In this document: piece after piece, positions 8,781 to 19,941 of the stretch
Numbering within the stretch: the stretch's first letter is position 1
Layout of the letters: each line of letters opens with the position of its first letter
Source: Diaphorobacter ruginosibacter
GTDB taxonomy: Bacteria > Pseudomonadota > Gammaproteobacteria > Burkholderiales > Burkholderiaceae_C
NCBI RefSeq assembly: GCF_014395975.1
Contig: NZ_CP060714.1
Span: forward strand, 2,542,001-2,606,000
Reading direction: 5' to 3'
Length of the DNA: 64,000 nucleotides
The notes under the pieces: generated by a model
Told to the model about the DNA's origin: nothing
The model's input: only the letters and a program-made list of their open reading frames with translations
Database searches by the model: none
Translations under genes and position numbers: made by a program

Positions 8781-9818
8781 ATGGAATCCCGGGAACAATC
8801 CGTGATGCCCCCCATTCTTCAACACCTGGTGGAGATGACCGGCCACCGGGACCATCTGCGCCTCGAGGCATCTGTGCTGGCCACGCTGCTGCAGCTGGGG
8901 CAATCCATGGAAGTGCGCGCGCTGGAGTTCTTCTTCGCCGAAACGCAGGTGATGGTGAGGCCGCGCAGCTGGAGCCATCGCGGCGAGGTCATCTCCTCGG
9001 AGTGCGACGCTTCCGTCGATCCTGCACGCGGAGCGCTTGCCAGCATGCCCGAGCTTGCGGCCTGCATCCGCGACCGGTTCACGAGCGCCCTTCGCTCCAG
9101 CAGCGGCAGCCACACGCTATGGTTGCCGGTGTGGATCAACGACAAGGCGCATGCATGCCTGGAAATCACACAGCACAAGGCGTTCTCGAGACGCCAGCGC
9201 GATGTGATCATGGGCGTGTTCCAGGTCTACCAGAACTACCAGAACCTGCTCGATTACAGCGAGCGCGATGCCTTGACCGGGCTACTCAACCGCAAGACCT
9301 TCGAAGAGCAGTTCGTCCGCAGCGCCGCCCAGCACCAGGCCGACTTTGGTTCGAGCGAGCCCTCCAGCGGTCTGCAGCAATGGCTTGCAGTGATCGATAT
9401 CGACCACTTCAAGCAGGTGAACGACGTGTACGGGCACCTGTATGGCGACGAGGTGCTGATCCTGGTGGCCAATCTGCTGCGATCTTCGTTCAGGGCGCAT
9501 GATCGCGTGTTCCGCTTCGGCGGCGAGGAGTTCGTCGTGCTGTTGCGCTCCACCACCCTGGAGCATGCCGCGCAGGCTTTCGAGCGCTTCCGTGCCACAG
9601 TCGAGGAGCACATGTTCCCGCAGATCGGCGGCATCACCGTGAGCGTCGGCTTCACGTCGACGAATGACGGTGCTCCCGTCGAAGTGCTTGGCCGAGCAGA
9701 CCAGGCCCTCTATTACGCGAAGGCCAATGGACGCAACCAGGTGCGGTTCTTCGACGAGCTGCTGCAAAGCGGCGCGCTGCAACCGAAGATCTCACACGGT
9801 GAGATCGAGTTGTTCTGA
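8781..9818 (+). CDS. Diguanylate cyclase (GGDEF domain)
   Basis: A 345-residue cytosolic protein. Residues 1-150 form an all-helical or GAF-like sensor of unknown ligand. The GGDEF domain begins at DALTGLLNRKTFEEQF, has the metal and base region VIDIDHFKQVNDVYGHLYGD, and the active loop FRFGGEEFVVLL. The inhibitory I-site RAHD lies five residues before GGEEF, predicting product feedback. It should make cyclic di-GMP from two GTP. The ATG at 8781 is preferred over a GTG at 8757 just after trmB. Confidence 0.9.
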   Translation: MESREQSVMPPILQHLVEMTGHRDHLRLEASVLATLLQLGQSMEVRALEFFFAETQVMVRPRSWSHRGEVISSECDASVDPARGALASMPELAACIRDRFTSALRSSSGSHTLWLPVWINDKAHACLEITQHKAFSRRQRDVIMGVFQVYQNYQNLLDYSERDALTGLLNRKTFEEQFVRSAAQHQADFGSSEPSSGLQQWLAVIDIDHFKQVNDVYGHLYGDEVLILVANLLRSSFRAHDRVFRFGGEEFVVLLRSTTLEHAAQAFERFRATVEEHMFPQIGGITVSVGFTSTNDGAPVEVLGRADQALYYAKANGRNQVRFFDELLQSGALQPKISHGEIELF

Positions 9819-9852
9819 CTTCCTGACACCCAGTCTCGGAGGGAATCCCGGC

Positions 9853-10779
9853 TCAGTGCCCCCGGGCGTTCTGCAGCAACTGCACGAACGCCCTGAGCGC
9901 CGGGGTGAAGTGCTTGTCCCGATGGACCACCCAATAGCACTGGCGGTCCGTGGGCGGCATCTCCGATTCGAGCACGACCAGGCGGCCGTCGCGCACGAAA
10001 TCCTCGATCACGAACCGCGACAGGCACGCCATGCCCAGGCCCAGTGCCGCAGCATTGCGGATCGCCTCGGAGCTGCCCAACTCGATGCTGCGCTGGTAGC
10101 CCCCCAAGTGCGGCAGCACGGCGGCATCCGATGCCTCGCGCGTACCCGAACCCTCCTCCCGCACCAACCAGACCGCCTTGCGCAATGCGTCCATGGGCAG
10201 GATACGACCCTGCGATCCGGCCAGCTTCACCATTTCATGTCTCGGTGAGGCCACCAGCACCAGTTCATCACGCAGCCAGGGATTGACCTCGAGCGCGGGT
10301 TCGTGCGACGGGCCTTCGATCAGGCCGATGTCGAGTTCGAACGCCGCCACGCGCGCACAGATTTCCGCGCTGTTGTTGATCGCGAGACGCGCGTGCCATG
10401 ACGCCGCCTTTTCATGCCGGTTCCCGAGGTATTCGGCCAGCAACCCGGGCAGCACATGGTTGCCCAGCGTCGTACTGGCCCCAATGCGCAGCATCTGCAA
10501 CTGCTCCTCGGGCGCGAGTCCCATGCGCTCCACATCGGCAGCGCCCTCCAGCAGCGCCTGCGCGCGCGGCAGCAAGGCGCGGCCGTTGTCATTGAGTACC
10601 AGCCGACGCCCCGAGCGATCGAAGAGCTGCAGCGACAGCACGCGCTCTAGCTCGTTGATGGCCGAACTCGTGGCCGATTGCGACAGCGCGATCGCCTCGG
10701 CCGCGCTCGCGGTGCTGCCACTGCGGGCCACCGCCATGAAGATCTGCAGCTGCCGCAGCGTGAGCCGCAATACATCCAT
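9853..10779 (-). CDS. LysR-family regulator, YeiE-like
   Basis: A 308-residue LTTR with an N-terminal HTH (LRQLQIFMAVARSGSTASAA, then SQSATSSAINELERVL and LFDRSGRR) and a CysB/CbbR-type effector domain. It is divergent from a YeiH-family exporter, the same pairing as E. coli yeiE-yeiH, where YeiE responds to sulfite. The C-terminal WVVHRDKHFTPALRAFVQLL is common to this clade. Assignment rests on synteny and clade flavour; the ligand is inferred. Confidence 0.82.
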   Translation of the reverse strand: MDVLRLTLRQLQIFMAVARSGSTASAAEAIALSQSATSSAINELERVLSLQLFDRSGRRLVLNDNGRALLPRAQALLEGAADVERMGLAPEEQLQMLRIGASTTLGNHVLPGLLAEYLGNRHEKAASWHARLAINNSAEICARVAAFELDIGLIEGPSHEPALEVNPWLRDELVLVASPRHEMVKLAGSQGRILPMDALRKAVWLVREEGSGTREASDAAVLPHLGGYQRSIELGSSEAIRNAAALGLGMACLSRFVIEDFVRDGRLVVLESEMPPTDRQCYWVVHRDKHFTPALRAFVQLLQNARGH

Positions 10780-10850
10780 TGTTGGTACCTCCAGACGCAG
10801 CAGAAGAACACCCCATGGAGTCTCCGTGCTATCAAATTCTTTAGATTCGC

Positions 10851-10875
10851 TGGTTATTAAGCGATTTGGTTATTA
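10851..10875. promoter_or_regulatory. Direct repeat TGGTTATTA x2, candidate operator between yeiE-like and yeiH genes
   Basis: Two exact copies of TGGTTATTA (10851-10859 and 10867-10875), phased 16 bp apart in the AT-rich divergent gap. Their position fits LTTR binding or promoter elements for the exporter, but no binding evidence exists. Confidence 0.35.
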
Positions 10876-11011
10876 GATTATAGAAAAACTATCTGTTGGA
10901 TTGGTGAAAGGATTTTTGAGACATTTCGTTCCATTCAGTGCACGCAACAAGTCGCTGATACGAGGGGGCGAGAGCCCGACCAGACCGCACTACACAAGAA
11001 ACCACAACGAA

Positions 11012-12091
11012 ATGTCCACCGCCAAGCCCGCCGCTCACCACCATGCGCCACCTTCGTCCGGCTCGATCTGGGCCAAGCGCCTTCCCGGCGTTCTGCTGTG
11101 CGCGGCCATCGCCGGCGTGGCCTCCTACGTGGGCCAGATCGAATGGTTCGCCTCGCACGGCCTGAGCGTCCTCACGCTGGCCATCATCATCGGCATGGTG
11201 CTGGGCAACACCGTGTACGGCAGCATCGCGCCGACCGCCGGTACCGGCATCGGATTCACCAAGCAGACACTGCTGCGCCTTGGCATCGTGCTCTACGGCT
11301 TTCGCCTGACCACTGCCGACATTGCGCACGTGGGCCTGAACGGCGTGATCATCGACGCCATCGTCGTGGGCGGCACCTTCATGCTGGCCATGTTGATCGG
11401 CACGCGCTGGCTGGGCATGGATCGCAAGCAGGTCATGCTCATCGGTGCGGGCAGCTCCATCTGCGGCGCGGCGGCCGTGCTGGGTACCGAACCCGTCGTG
11501 AAGGCCCGCGCCGACCAGGTCACCGTGGCGGTGGCGACCGTGGTCGTCTTCGGCACGATCTGCATCTTCCTCTACCCTGCCCTGTACCAGTGGAATCTGG
11601 CTGCCGGCTTCATCCCCGGCGGTGCCACCGAATTCGGTATCTACACCGGCGCCACTGTCCATGAAGTGGCCCAGGTCGTCGCCGCAGCCCGCGCCATGGG
11701 TCCCGAGGCAGCCGACACCGCCGTCGTGACCAAGATGGTCCGCGTGATGATGCTGGCTCCGTTCCTGCTGATCCTCTCGGCCTACCTGGCCCGCAGCGAG
11801 CGCGCCGAAGCTGGCGCCCAGGGCCAGAAGTCCAAGATGACCATCCCATGGTTCGCGTTCGGTTTCATCGCAGTGGTGCTGTTCAACTCCCTGAACCTCG
11901 TGCCCAAGGAAGTCGTGGGCAACGTGAACACAGGTGCCAACGTGCTGCTGGCGATGGCCATGGCAGGCCTGGGTCTGACGACACACGCCAGCGCCATCAA
12001 GAATGCCGGCGCCAAGCCCCTGGTGCTCGCAGCCATCCTGGCTGTGTGGCTGGTGGTGGGCGGTGGCCTGCTGAACCGCTTCATGCTCTGA
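11012..12091 (+). CDS. yeiH: YeiH-family putative sulfate/sulfite exporter
   Basis: A 359-residue inner-membrane protein with about ten hydrophobic segments and a His-rich N-terminal tail. Family features are IGMVLGNTVYGSIAPTAGTG, GFTKQTLLRLGIVLYGFRLT, the conserved GAGSSICGAAAVLGTEPVVK loop, and the C-terminal AMAMAGLGLTTHASAIKNAG. This family (UPF0324) is annotated as sulfate exporters and is linked to sulfonate and taurine metabolism in some bacteria. It is divergent from a YeiE-like regulator. The ATG at 11012 is used because homology starts near it. Confidence 0.88.
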   Translation: MSTAKPAAHHHAPPSSGSIWAKRLPGVLLCAAIAGVASYVGQIEWFASHGLSVLTLAIIIGMVLGNTVYGSIAPTAGTGIGFTKQTLLRLGIVLYGFRLTTADIAHVGLNGVIIDAIVVGGTFMLAMLIGTRWLGMDRKQVMLIGAGSSICGAAAVLGTEPVVKARADQVTVAVATVVVFGTICIFLYPALYQWNLAAGFIPGGATEFGIYTGATVHEVAQVVAAARAMGPEAADTAVVTKMVRVMMLAPFLLILSAYLARSERAEAGAQGQKSKMTIPWFAFGFIAVVLFNSLNLVPKEVVGNVNTGANVLLAMAMAGLGLTTHASAIKNAGAKPLVLAAILAVWLVVGGGLLNRFML

Positions 12092-12110
12092 TTGCCCACG
12101 CAGACAAAGG

Positions 12111-12132
12111 AAAGAACAAGGAAAGAACAAGG
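12111..12132. repeat. 11-bp tandem repeat (AAGAACAAGGA x2)
   Basis: Two perfect copies of AAGAACAAGGA, with partial copies on each side, sit directly after the yeiH stop codon and before its terminator. The purine-rich tract has no visible coding role. Confidence 0.7.
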
Positions 12133-12171
12133 AAAGGTAGTGGCAGAGGGACACCTGTCCCCCCGTCTTCA

Positions 12172-12206
12172 AAAACCTCCCGCCATCGGCAGGGAGGTTT
12201 TTTTTC
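12172..12206 (+). terminator. Rho-independent terminator after yeiH
   Basis: Arms AAAACCTCCC and GGGAGGTTTT pair perfectly around a ten-base loop and continue into a run of T. It is placed to end yeiH transcription. Confidence 0.8.
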
Positions 12207-12255
12207 GCGGGCTGCCGAGCCCTCAGCCGACCATTCCTGTCCTCTGGCGCAGCCA

Positions 12256-12290
12256 AGAAAAAAACCTCCTGAAGAAATCCTCAGGAGGTT
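12256..12290 (-). terminator. Rho-independent terminator after alaS
   Basis: On the minus strand the perfect 10-bp stem AACCTCCTGA/TCAGGAGGTT is followed by a run of seven T. It lies about 55 bases past the alaS stop and faces the yeiH terminator, so this gap separates convergent units. Confidence 0.8.
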
Positions 12291-12344
12291 CTGCCGTGAC
12301 AGCGTGATGGACGCATTCAGAGGTCCATCAGGGGGAAAGGCGAT

Positions 12345-14969
<2,625 letters not shown>

Positions 14970-15111
14970 GATGATGTCTTGGATTCCGGGCATGGACTTC
15001 GACCGCAACCTGCGATTCAGGCGGTCATCCCCGTAGTGAACCAAGCATTATAGGTTTTTAGCCCTGCATACCAGGAAACGGTGGCCAAGAGCGCTTTTGC
15101 ATCATTCAGAA

Positions 15112-15129
15112 ATTTCAATTTAATGAAAT
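15112..15129. promoter_or_regulatory. Dyad ATTTCA-N6-TGAAAT upstream of gabD
   Basis: A perfect 6-bp inverted repeat in the AT-rich divergent gap between alaS and gabD, about 155 bases before the gabD start. A further ATTTCA copy lies just downstream. Candidate operator for an unidentified regulator. Confidence 0.35.
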
Positions 15130-15285
15130 ATTTCGTCTCATTTAACGGAATTTCAACCCATGAGAGAAACATAGATAGGCGTCTGCCGTTATCCTCGAAA
15201 CCTGCGGCGCACCATGGAAGCCCGGGCCTCGTCCCTTGCGTTTTCCAGTCGACCAAACCCACCCAAACACCCTCAGGAGACATCC

Positions 15286-16776
15286 ATGGACATGAAGACA
15301 TCCCCTCTTTCCACCCTCAAGGACCCCACCCTGCTCAAGACCGACGCACTGATCGACGGCAAGTGGGTTGCTGGCGCATCGCGCTTCGCGGTGACAGACC
15401 CGGCCACCGGCCTGGAGCTTGCACAGGTCGCCAACCTGGGCGCCAAGGATGCCGAGGCCGCCATCGCAGCGGCCAGCAAGGCCTGGCCGCAATGGCGTGC
15501 GCTGACCGCCAAGGAACGCAGCATCACCCTGCGCAAGTGGTATGACCTGCTGATGGCAAACCAGGACGACCTCGGCCGCATCATGACCGCCGAGCAAGGC
15601 AAGCCGCTACCGGAAGCCAAGGGCGAAGTGGCCTATGGCGCGAGCTTCGTGGAATGGTTCGCAGAAGAAGCCAAGCGCGTGAATGGCGAGATGCTGCCGC
15701 AGTTCGACAACAACCGCCGCCTGCTGGTGATGAAGGCACCGATCGGCGTATGCGCGGCCATCACGCCGTGGAATTTCCCGCTCGCCATGATCACCCGCAA
15801 GGTCGCACCCGCACTCGCGGCAGGCTGCCCCGTGGTCATCAAGCCTGCCGAACTCACGCCACTGACGGCGCTGGCCGCCATCGAGCTATCCATCCGCGCC
15901 GGCATTCCCGCAGGCGTCATCAACATCATCACCGCCGATGCCGACAACTCCATCGCCGTCGGGAAGGTGCTGTGCGCCAGCGATACGGTGCGCCACCTGT
16001 CGTTCACCGGCTCCACCGAAGTGGGCCGCATCCTGATGGCGCAAAGCGCGCCCACGGTGAAGAAGCTCTCACTTGAACTGGGCGGCAACGCACCGTTCCT
16101 GGTGTTTGACGACGCCGACATCGACTCCGCGGTCGAGGGCGCCTTCGCCAGCAAGTACCGCAATGCCGGCCAGACCTGCGTGTGCACCAACCGCTTCTAT
16201 GTCCAGGAGGGCGTGTACGACGAATTCGTCACCAAGTTTGCAGCCAAGGTCCAGACGGCCAAGGTGGGCAATGGCTTCGAGCAGGATGTCAACCAGGGCC
16301 CCCTCATCGAAGGCGCCGCCATCGCCAAGGTGCAGCGCCACCTGGACGATGCCCTCTCCAAGGGCGGACGCGTGGTGACCGGCGGCCATCAGCTCAAGCA
16401 GCTGGGCTCCGGCCAGTTCTTCGAGCCCACGGTGGTGGCCGACGCCTCCCCCGACATGCTCGTGGCCAAGCAGGAAACCTTCGGCCCCTTGGCACCGGTC
16501 TTCAGGTTCAAGACGGAAATGGAAGCCATCGCTGCGGCCAACGACACCGAGTTTGGATTGGCAAGCTATGTCTATACCCGCGACGTGGGACGCATCTTCC
16601 GCGTGAGCGAGGGCCTGGAGTACGGCATGGTGGGCGTGAATGTCGGCATCCTCGCCACGGAGCACGTACCCTTCGGTGGCGTCAAGCAATCGGGCATTGG
16701 CCGCGAAGGCTCGCACCACGGCATGGACGACTATGTCGAAATCAAGTACGTGTGCATTGGCGACGTGATGAAGTAA
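15286..16776 (+). CDS. gabD: Succinate-semialdehyde dehydrogenase (NADP+), GabD type
   Basis: A 496-residue aldehyde dehydrogenase oxidising succinate semialdehyde to succinate in GABA and related catabolism. Key parts: GVCAAITPWNFPLAMITRKV (cofactor site), the catalytic Glu in LSLELGGNAPFLVF and the catalytic Cys in NAGQTCVCTNRF, ending with HVPFGGVKQSGIGREGSHHG. The extra Cys two residues after the catalytic one (CVC) is typical of GabD. CAGGAGA precedes the ATG at 15286. No GABA transaminase is adjacent, so related glutarate-semialdehyde activity is possible. Confidence 0.9.
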   Translation: MDMKTSPLSTLKDPTLLKTDALIDGKWVAGASRFAVTDPATGLELAQVANLGAKDAEAAIAAASKAWPQWRALTAKERSITLRKWYDLLMANQDDLGRIMTAEQGKPLPEAKGEVAYGASFVEWFAEEAKRVNGEMLPQFDNNRRLLVMKAPIGVCAAITPWNFPLAMITRKVAPALAAGCPVVIKPAELTPLTALAAIELSIRAGIPAGVINIITADADNSIAVGKVLCASDTVRHLSFTGSTEVGRILMAQSAPTVKKLSLELGGNAPFLVFDDADIDSAVEGAFASKYRNAGQTCVCTNRFYVQEGVYDEFVTKFAAKVQTAKVGNGFEQDVNQGPLIEGAAIAKVQRHLDDALSKGGRVVTGGHQLKQLGSGQFFEPTVVADASPDMLVAKQETFGPLAPVFRFKTEMEAIAAANDTEFGLASYVYTRDVGRIFRVSEGLEYGMVGVNVGILATEHVPFGGVKQSGIGREGSHHGMDDYVEIKYVCIGDVMK

Positions 16777-16792
16777 CGAGAGTCGAAAGCCA

Positions 16793-16815
16793 AAAGCCGC
16801 CAGGGGCGGCTTTTT
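16793..16815 (+). terminator. Rho-independent terminator after gabD
   Basis: A hairpin AAAGCCGCC/GGGCGGCTTT with a minimal loop is followed by T residues, 16 bases past the gabD stop. The A-rich left arm could let it act also on the convergent diguanylate cyclase gene. Confidence 0.8.
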
Positions 16816-16859
16816 CGTCTGCCTGCGCCCCTCCCGAACGGAGTTGGCACGTCGAGCGT

Positions 16860-18077
16860 TCAGGTCGGTGTCAGTGCAACCGGCGGGGGGCCGCTCGGCA
16901 CCGGATTTTCGGCAATCTCCAGACGATTCCGCCCCTTGACTTTCGCCGCGTAGAGCGCGGCGTCGGCACGGGAAACCAAGGCATCTATCGAGCCGTCCTC
17001 CACGGACCACTCGGCCAATCCCAGACTGATCGTGAAGCTCGGCAAGGAAGTGTCGCCAAGATGGGTCGCTTCGCTCAGGATGCGCCGAGCCGCCTGCAGC
17101 GCCTCCGGGAGAGACGTATCCAGCATCACGATCACGAATTCCTCGCCTCCGAAACGCGCCACCACATCGCGCGATCGCACCAGGGTCTGCATGCGTTCGC
17201 ACAAATGAACAAGCACGCGGTCACCCACGAGATGGCCATGCTCGTCATTGATTTTCTTGAAATGGTCTACGTCGACCATCACCACACAAAATTTCTGCTG
17301 CGAACGCAGGCTGTGGGAATGCTCCCGCTCAAGGGACTCCCGCAGGGCAAGCCGATTGAATGCGCCGGTCAGCGGGTCACGGATCGAACGCTCCTCTATG
17401 AGCGCCCGTACGTAATCGGATGCCATCGTTGCAAAACCGATCACAAGCATCAGGTTGCAGATGGTGAAGCAACTGGTATAGATGATTTGAATGGCGTCCT
17501 GGGTGAGAAGGCCGCTGTTTCCTTGCGGAAGGATGGAAGCGTGCAAGGCCCGCAATCCATAGACGGCAGCCAGAAGGCCTAGCCAGCTGGTGGTCAGTGT
17601 GATACCGATCGATTTCCCGAAGCGACTCGTTGCGCGGGGGTGGCGCAGAAGAAAGTAGGCATGGTAAATGCCAATATAGGCACACAGCCCCGCCACGATG
17701 ACAACCCTTGCGCGAAAGCTCGGTGCTCCGTAGGCGAACCACGTCACCACGGCCAGGACAACGGCCCAGATCGCGAGCCAGAAGCGAAAATCAATGCGTT
17801 GACCAAAGTGCCATGCACTCCCGGCGAGCCACACGATGTAGGCAAGGACCAATGCACCATTGCCCAGCGTAATGGACGCAATCGGGGGAATCCAGTCACG
17901 CAATCCCAACAACAGCAGCGCGACAAACACCAACCAGGCCCCACCGACCCAGGCCCTCAGGCCGGGCACCGGCAACGGCGTCGCGCGCGCAAGCAGGCTC
18001 AGCACGACAGCCATCAGCCCGCTCGTAATGCTGGCAATCAGAACGGTTGTTCGTGGATCCAGTGTGAAGGAAGACAT
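16860..18077 (-). CDS. Membrane diguanylate cyclase (GGDEF)
   Basis: A 405-residue protein. Residues 1-220 carry about seven hydrophobic segments, a MASE-like membrane sensor. The GGDEF domain begins at DPLTGAFNRLALRESLE and includes MVDVDHFKKINDEHGHLVGD and VARFGGEEFVIVML. The I-site RSRD lies five residues before GGEEF. It should synthesise cyclic di-GMP at the inner membrane in response to an unknown signal. It converges on gabD and shares no operon. Confidence 0.88.
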   Translation of the reverse strand: MSSFTLDPRTTVLIASITSGLMAVVLSLLARATPLPVPGLRAWVGGAWLVFVALLLLGLRDWIPPIASITLGNGALVLAYIVWLAGSAWHFGQRIDFRFWLAIWAVVLAVVTWFAYGAPSFRARVVIVAGLCAYIGIYHAYFLLRHPRATSRFGKSIGITLTTSWLGLLAAVYGLRALHASILPQGNSGLLTQDAIQIIYTSCFTICNLMLVIGFATMASDYVRALIEERSIRDPLTGAFNRLALRESLEREHSHSLRSQQKFCVVMVDVDHFKKINDEHGHLVGDRVLVHLCERMQTLVRSRDVVARFGGEEFVIVMLDTSLPEALQAARRILSEATHLGDTSLPSFTISLGLAEWSVEDGSIDALVSRADAALYAAKVKGRNRLEIAENPVPSGPPPVALTPT

Positions 18078-18381
18078 CGCCTAGCAGACCCCACGCAACG
18101 TTAGGAAACCATTAGAAACTTATCGAAACTTGCATGGTAACGCATTGCGACGCCAAGGCGTCAGTGTGAAATCGTATGTGGCGCTGCTCTGCTGCATCCA
18201 ACGTCAAGCGGGCAGGCTCGCCACTCCTTTTTGCAGGAGCCTCGGACCTCTGCGGGCTGGCGCGGGTGCTCATCCGCATGCCGTGGAACTCCGCGCGCTG
18301 ACCGCATACTTGGCATGCAGGAGCACCCCATTGGGGTGAACGGGCGCCGAGGACAAAAGGCCCGCCGAAGCGAGCCACAGG
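18078..18381. other. Intergenic stretch, nothing recognised
   Basis: About 304 bases between the membrane diguanylate cyclase and the secreted-protein gene. It holds the diguanylate cyclase leader near 18080-18130 and an imperfect hairpin CACCCCATTGGGGTG at 18324-18338 without a T-run. The short reading frames here look like chance GC-rich frames. No RNA gene or repeat was seen. Confidence 0.5.
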
Positions 18382-19620
18382 CTATCTGGCCGAGGGGAAC
18401 AGATACCGGGTTGCCTCGGGCTTGAGCATCGGCTTGAGCTTGCCAAATGGGAGGCTCACGCGGCTGCCAAGACACACACTCCGGGCATGGCCTATGCCCG
18501 AGATCACGAAACCGAGTTGGTTGGGCGCTTCAAACATCAGTGCCATGTAATCGGGCAGCATCTCGGTGCAATCCTTGTCATCCCGGTGTTCGGACTGGCC
18601 GACAACCGCTTTCTGGATGAAGTCGACCAACTGCGGACTGTACTCGCGCCCCTCCAGGCCATGGCGATAGCCTTTGATAAGGCGCGAAAAATCCAGATAG
18701 CCGCCACGCAGCAGATCCAGCGTGAATGGGTCGAAGTGATTGTTGGGGTGCGCCCCGCCACAGGAAGGTGAACCGGACTCGGTCACGCTCATCAAGGTGG
18801 TAGAAAGATAGCTGAGCTTGATTTGCTCGTGGTCGAAGTAGCCCAATGTCCCTGCCTCGGGGCCGGTGCTCTCGTAGATCGAGGACTTGCAGGCCAGCGC
18901 CTGCAAACTCATGGCCCAGTGACGCTGCTCCAGAAGGGCATTGGCCACGGCCAGCATGCGGGCATCCGGGTGGCGTGTCAGGCGCGGATACCAGAACCGG
19001 GTGCGCACGTCGCGCACCGGACGCCATGCCAGGTTCGGTGCCACCACGACCTCCCTGCCCTGCTCCAGCGGCAGGGCCACGCGCAGATAGTCGTATGGCG
19101 TGTCCTGCATGCTGATGGCAACGCCCTCCGCAACTCCGCTCCCTGCCCCTTGCACAATGGCCTGGGTCACCGCCTCCACGCCTCGCGGCGCAATCTTCTC
19201 TGGGTCGTACTGCGCAACACGTTCAAGGCGGAACGGCAACCTGCCGCCATGGATGCCGTCTTCCCACTCGCCGGTCAGTGCCTCACCGTGCAGGCGAGCG
19301 CGCCAGATGACCTGCCGCTGCGCGGCGTCCTCGAACATCGGCGCACCCGCTATTCCGGCATCCAGCTTCTTTTCCAGCAACTCGCCCGTCAAAGGCCGGG
19401 CTTCAGCCAACTGGTCCAGACGGCCTTGAAGCGGAATGTCCACGCCGTGGCGCAGATAGAAATAGCGTCCTTTGCGCGCGCCGTCCGCCTGGGGCGCCCC
19501 CAGCTCCATCACCACATCGGCCTTGCCCAGGACACCGCGGTAGACCTCCACGGGCGCCGCCCAGGCAGGGCTTGATGCCGCAATGAAGAAGGCCATCGAC
19601 AGAAACGACAGCCTAGCCAT
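18382..19620 (-). CDS. Secreted protein of unknown function
   Basis: A 412-residue protein with a clear signal peptide (MARLSFLSMAFFIAASSPAWA, cleavage after AWA). The mature part opens with a beta-rich region (VYRGVLGKADVVMELG, YFYLRHGVDIPLQGRL) that recurs in periplasmic proteins with DUF3298/RsiV-like regions. Cysteines are few, and the segment SCGGAHPNNHFDPFTLDL followed by SRLIKGY resembles the DUF3298 core (GGAHP plus a Thr/Phe-rich strand). No enzyme motif is visible. GAGG lies before the ATG at 19620. It is transcribed alone. Confidence 0.7.
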   Translation of the reverse strand: MARLSFLSMAFFIAASSPAWAAPVEVYRGVLGKADVVMELGAPQADGARKGRYFYLRHGVDIPLQGRLDQLAEARPLTGELLEKKLDAGIAGAPMFEDAAQRQVIWRARLHGEALTGEWEDGIHGGRLPFRLERVAQYDPEKIAPRGVEAVTQAIVQGAGSGVAEGVAISMQDTPYDYLRVALPLEQGREVVVAPNLAWRPVRDVRTRFWYPRLTRHPDARMLAVANALLEQRHWAMSLQALACKSSIYESTGPEAGTLGYFDHEQIKLSYLSTTLMSVTESGSPSCGGAHPNNHFDPFTLDLLRGGYLDFSRLIKGYRHGLEGREYSPQLVDFIQKAVVGQSEHRDDKDCTEMLPDYMALMFEAPNQLGFVISGIGHARSVCLGSRVSLPFGKLKPMLKPEATRYLFPSAR

Positions 19621-19730
19621 GATGAGCCTCAGATCCAGCATATACTTAACATCTCCTTGGATGGAGGTCGCGGAGACGCACCTCCATCACATAGGAGTTT
19701 ATGTCGTTGCAAATCAACGAGATACAAAAC

Positions 19731-19804
19731 GCGGGTGTAGTTCAATGGTAGAACGGCAGCTTCCCAAGCTTCATACGAGGGTTCGATTCCCTTCACCCGC
19801 TCCA
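19731..19804 (+). tRNA. tRNA-Gly (anticodon CCC)
   Basis: The acceptor stem GCGGGTG/CACCCGC closes exactly, and CCA is encoded (19802-19804). The D arm TAGTTCAATGGTAGAA, anticodon loop TTCCCAA and T arm GAGGGTTCGATTCCCTT are canonical. The loop gives anticodon CCC. The anticodon stem GCAGC/GCTTC contains one C-T mismatch. Confidence 0.95.
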
Positions 19805-19941
19805 GCAATCCCTTCCCTGTCCCACGTTTCAAACACTCGCACAAATCGAGCGAGGCAAACGATCGAGACAATCACTGCACCGGGATTTCCAGGCTGCCAT
19901 CGAGCTGCTTGACGCCTTTACCCGGAAATCCTGAAGACCTG

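Noticed and set aside
12111..12206. Tandem repeat and hairpins as a CRISPR or small RNA locus
   Set aside because: Only two copies of an 11-bp unit and two ordinary terminators of convergent genes.
18324..18338. CACCCCATTGGGGTG as a terminator
   Set aside because: No T-run on either strand and no fitting gene end.
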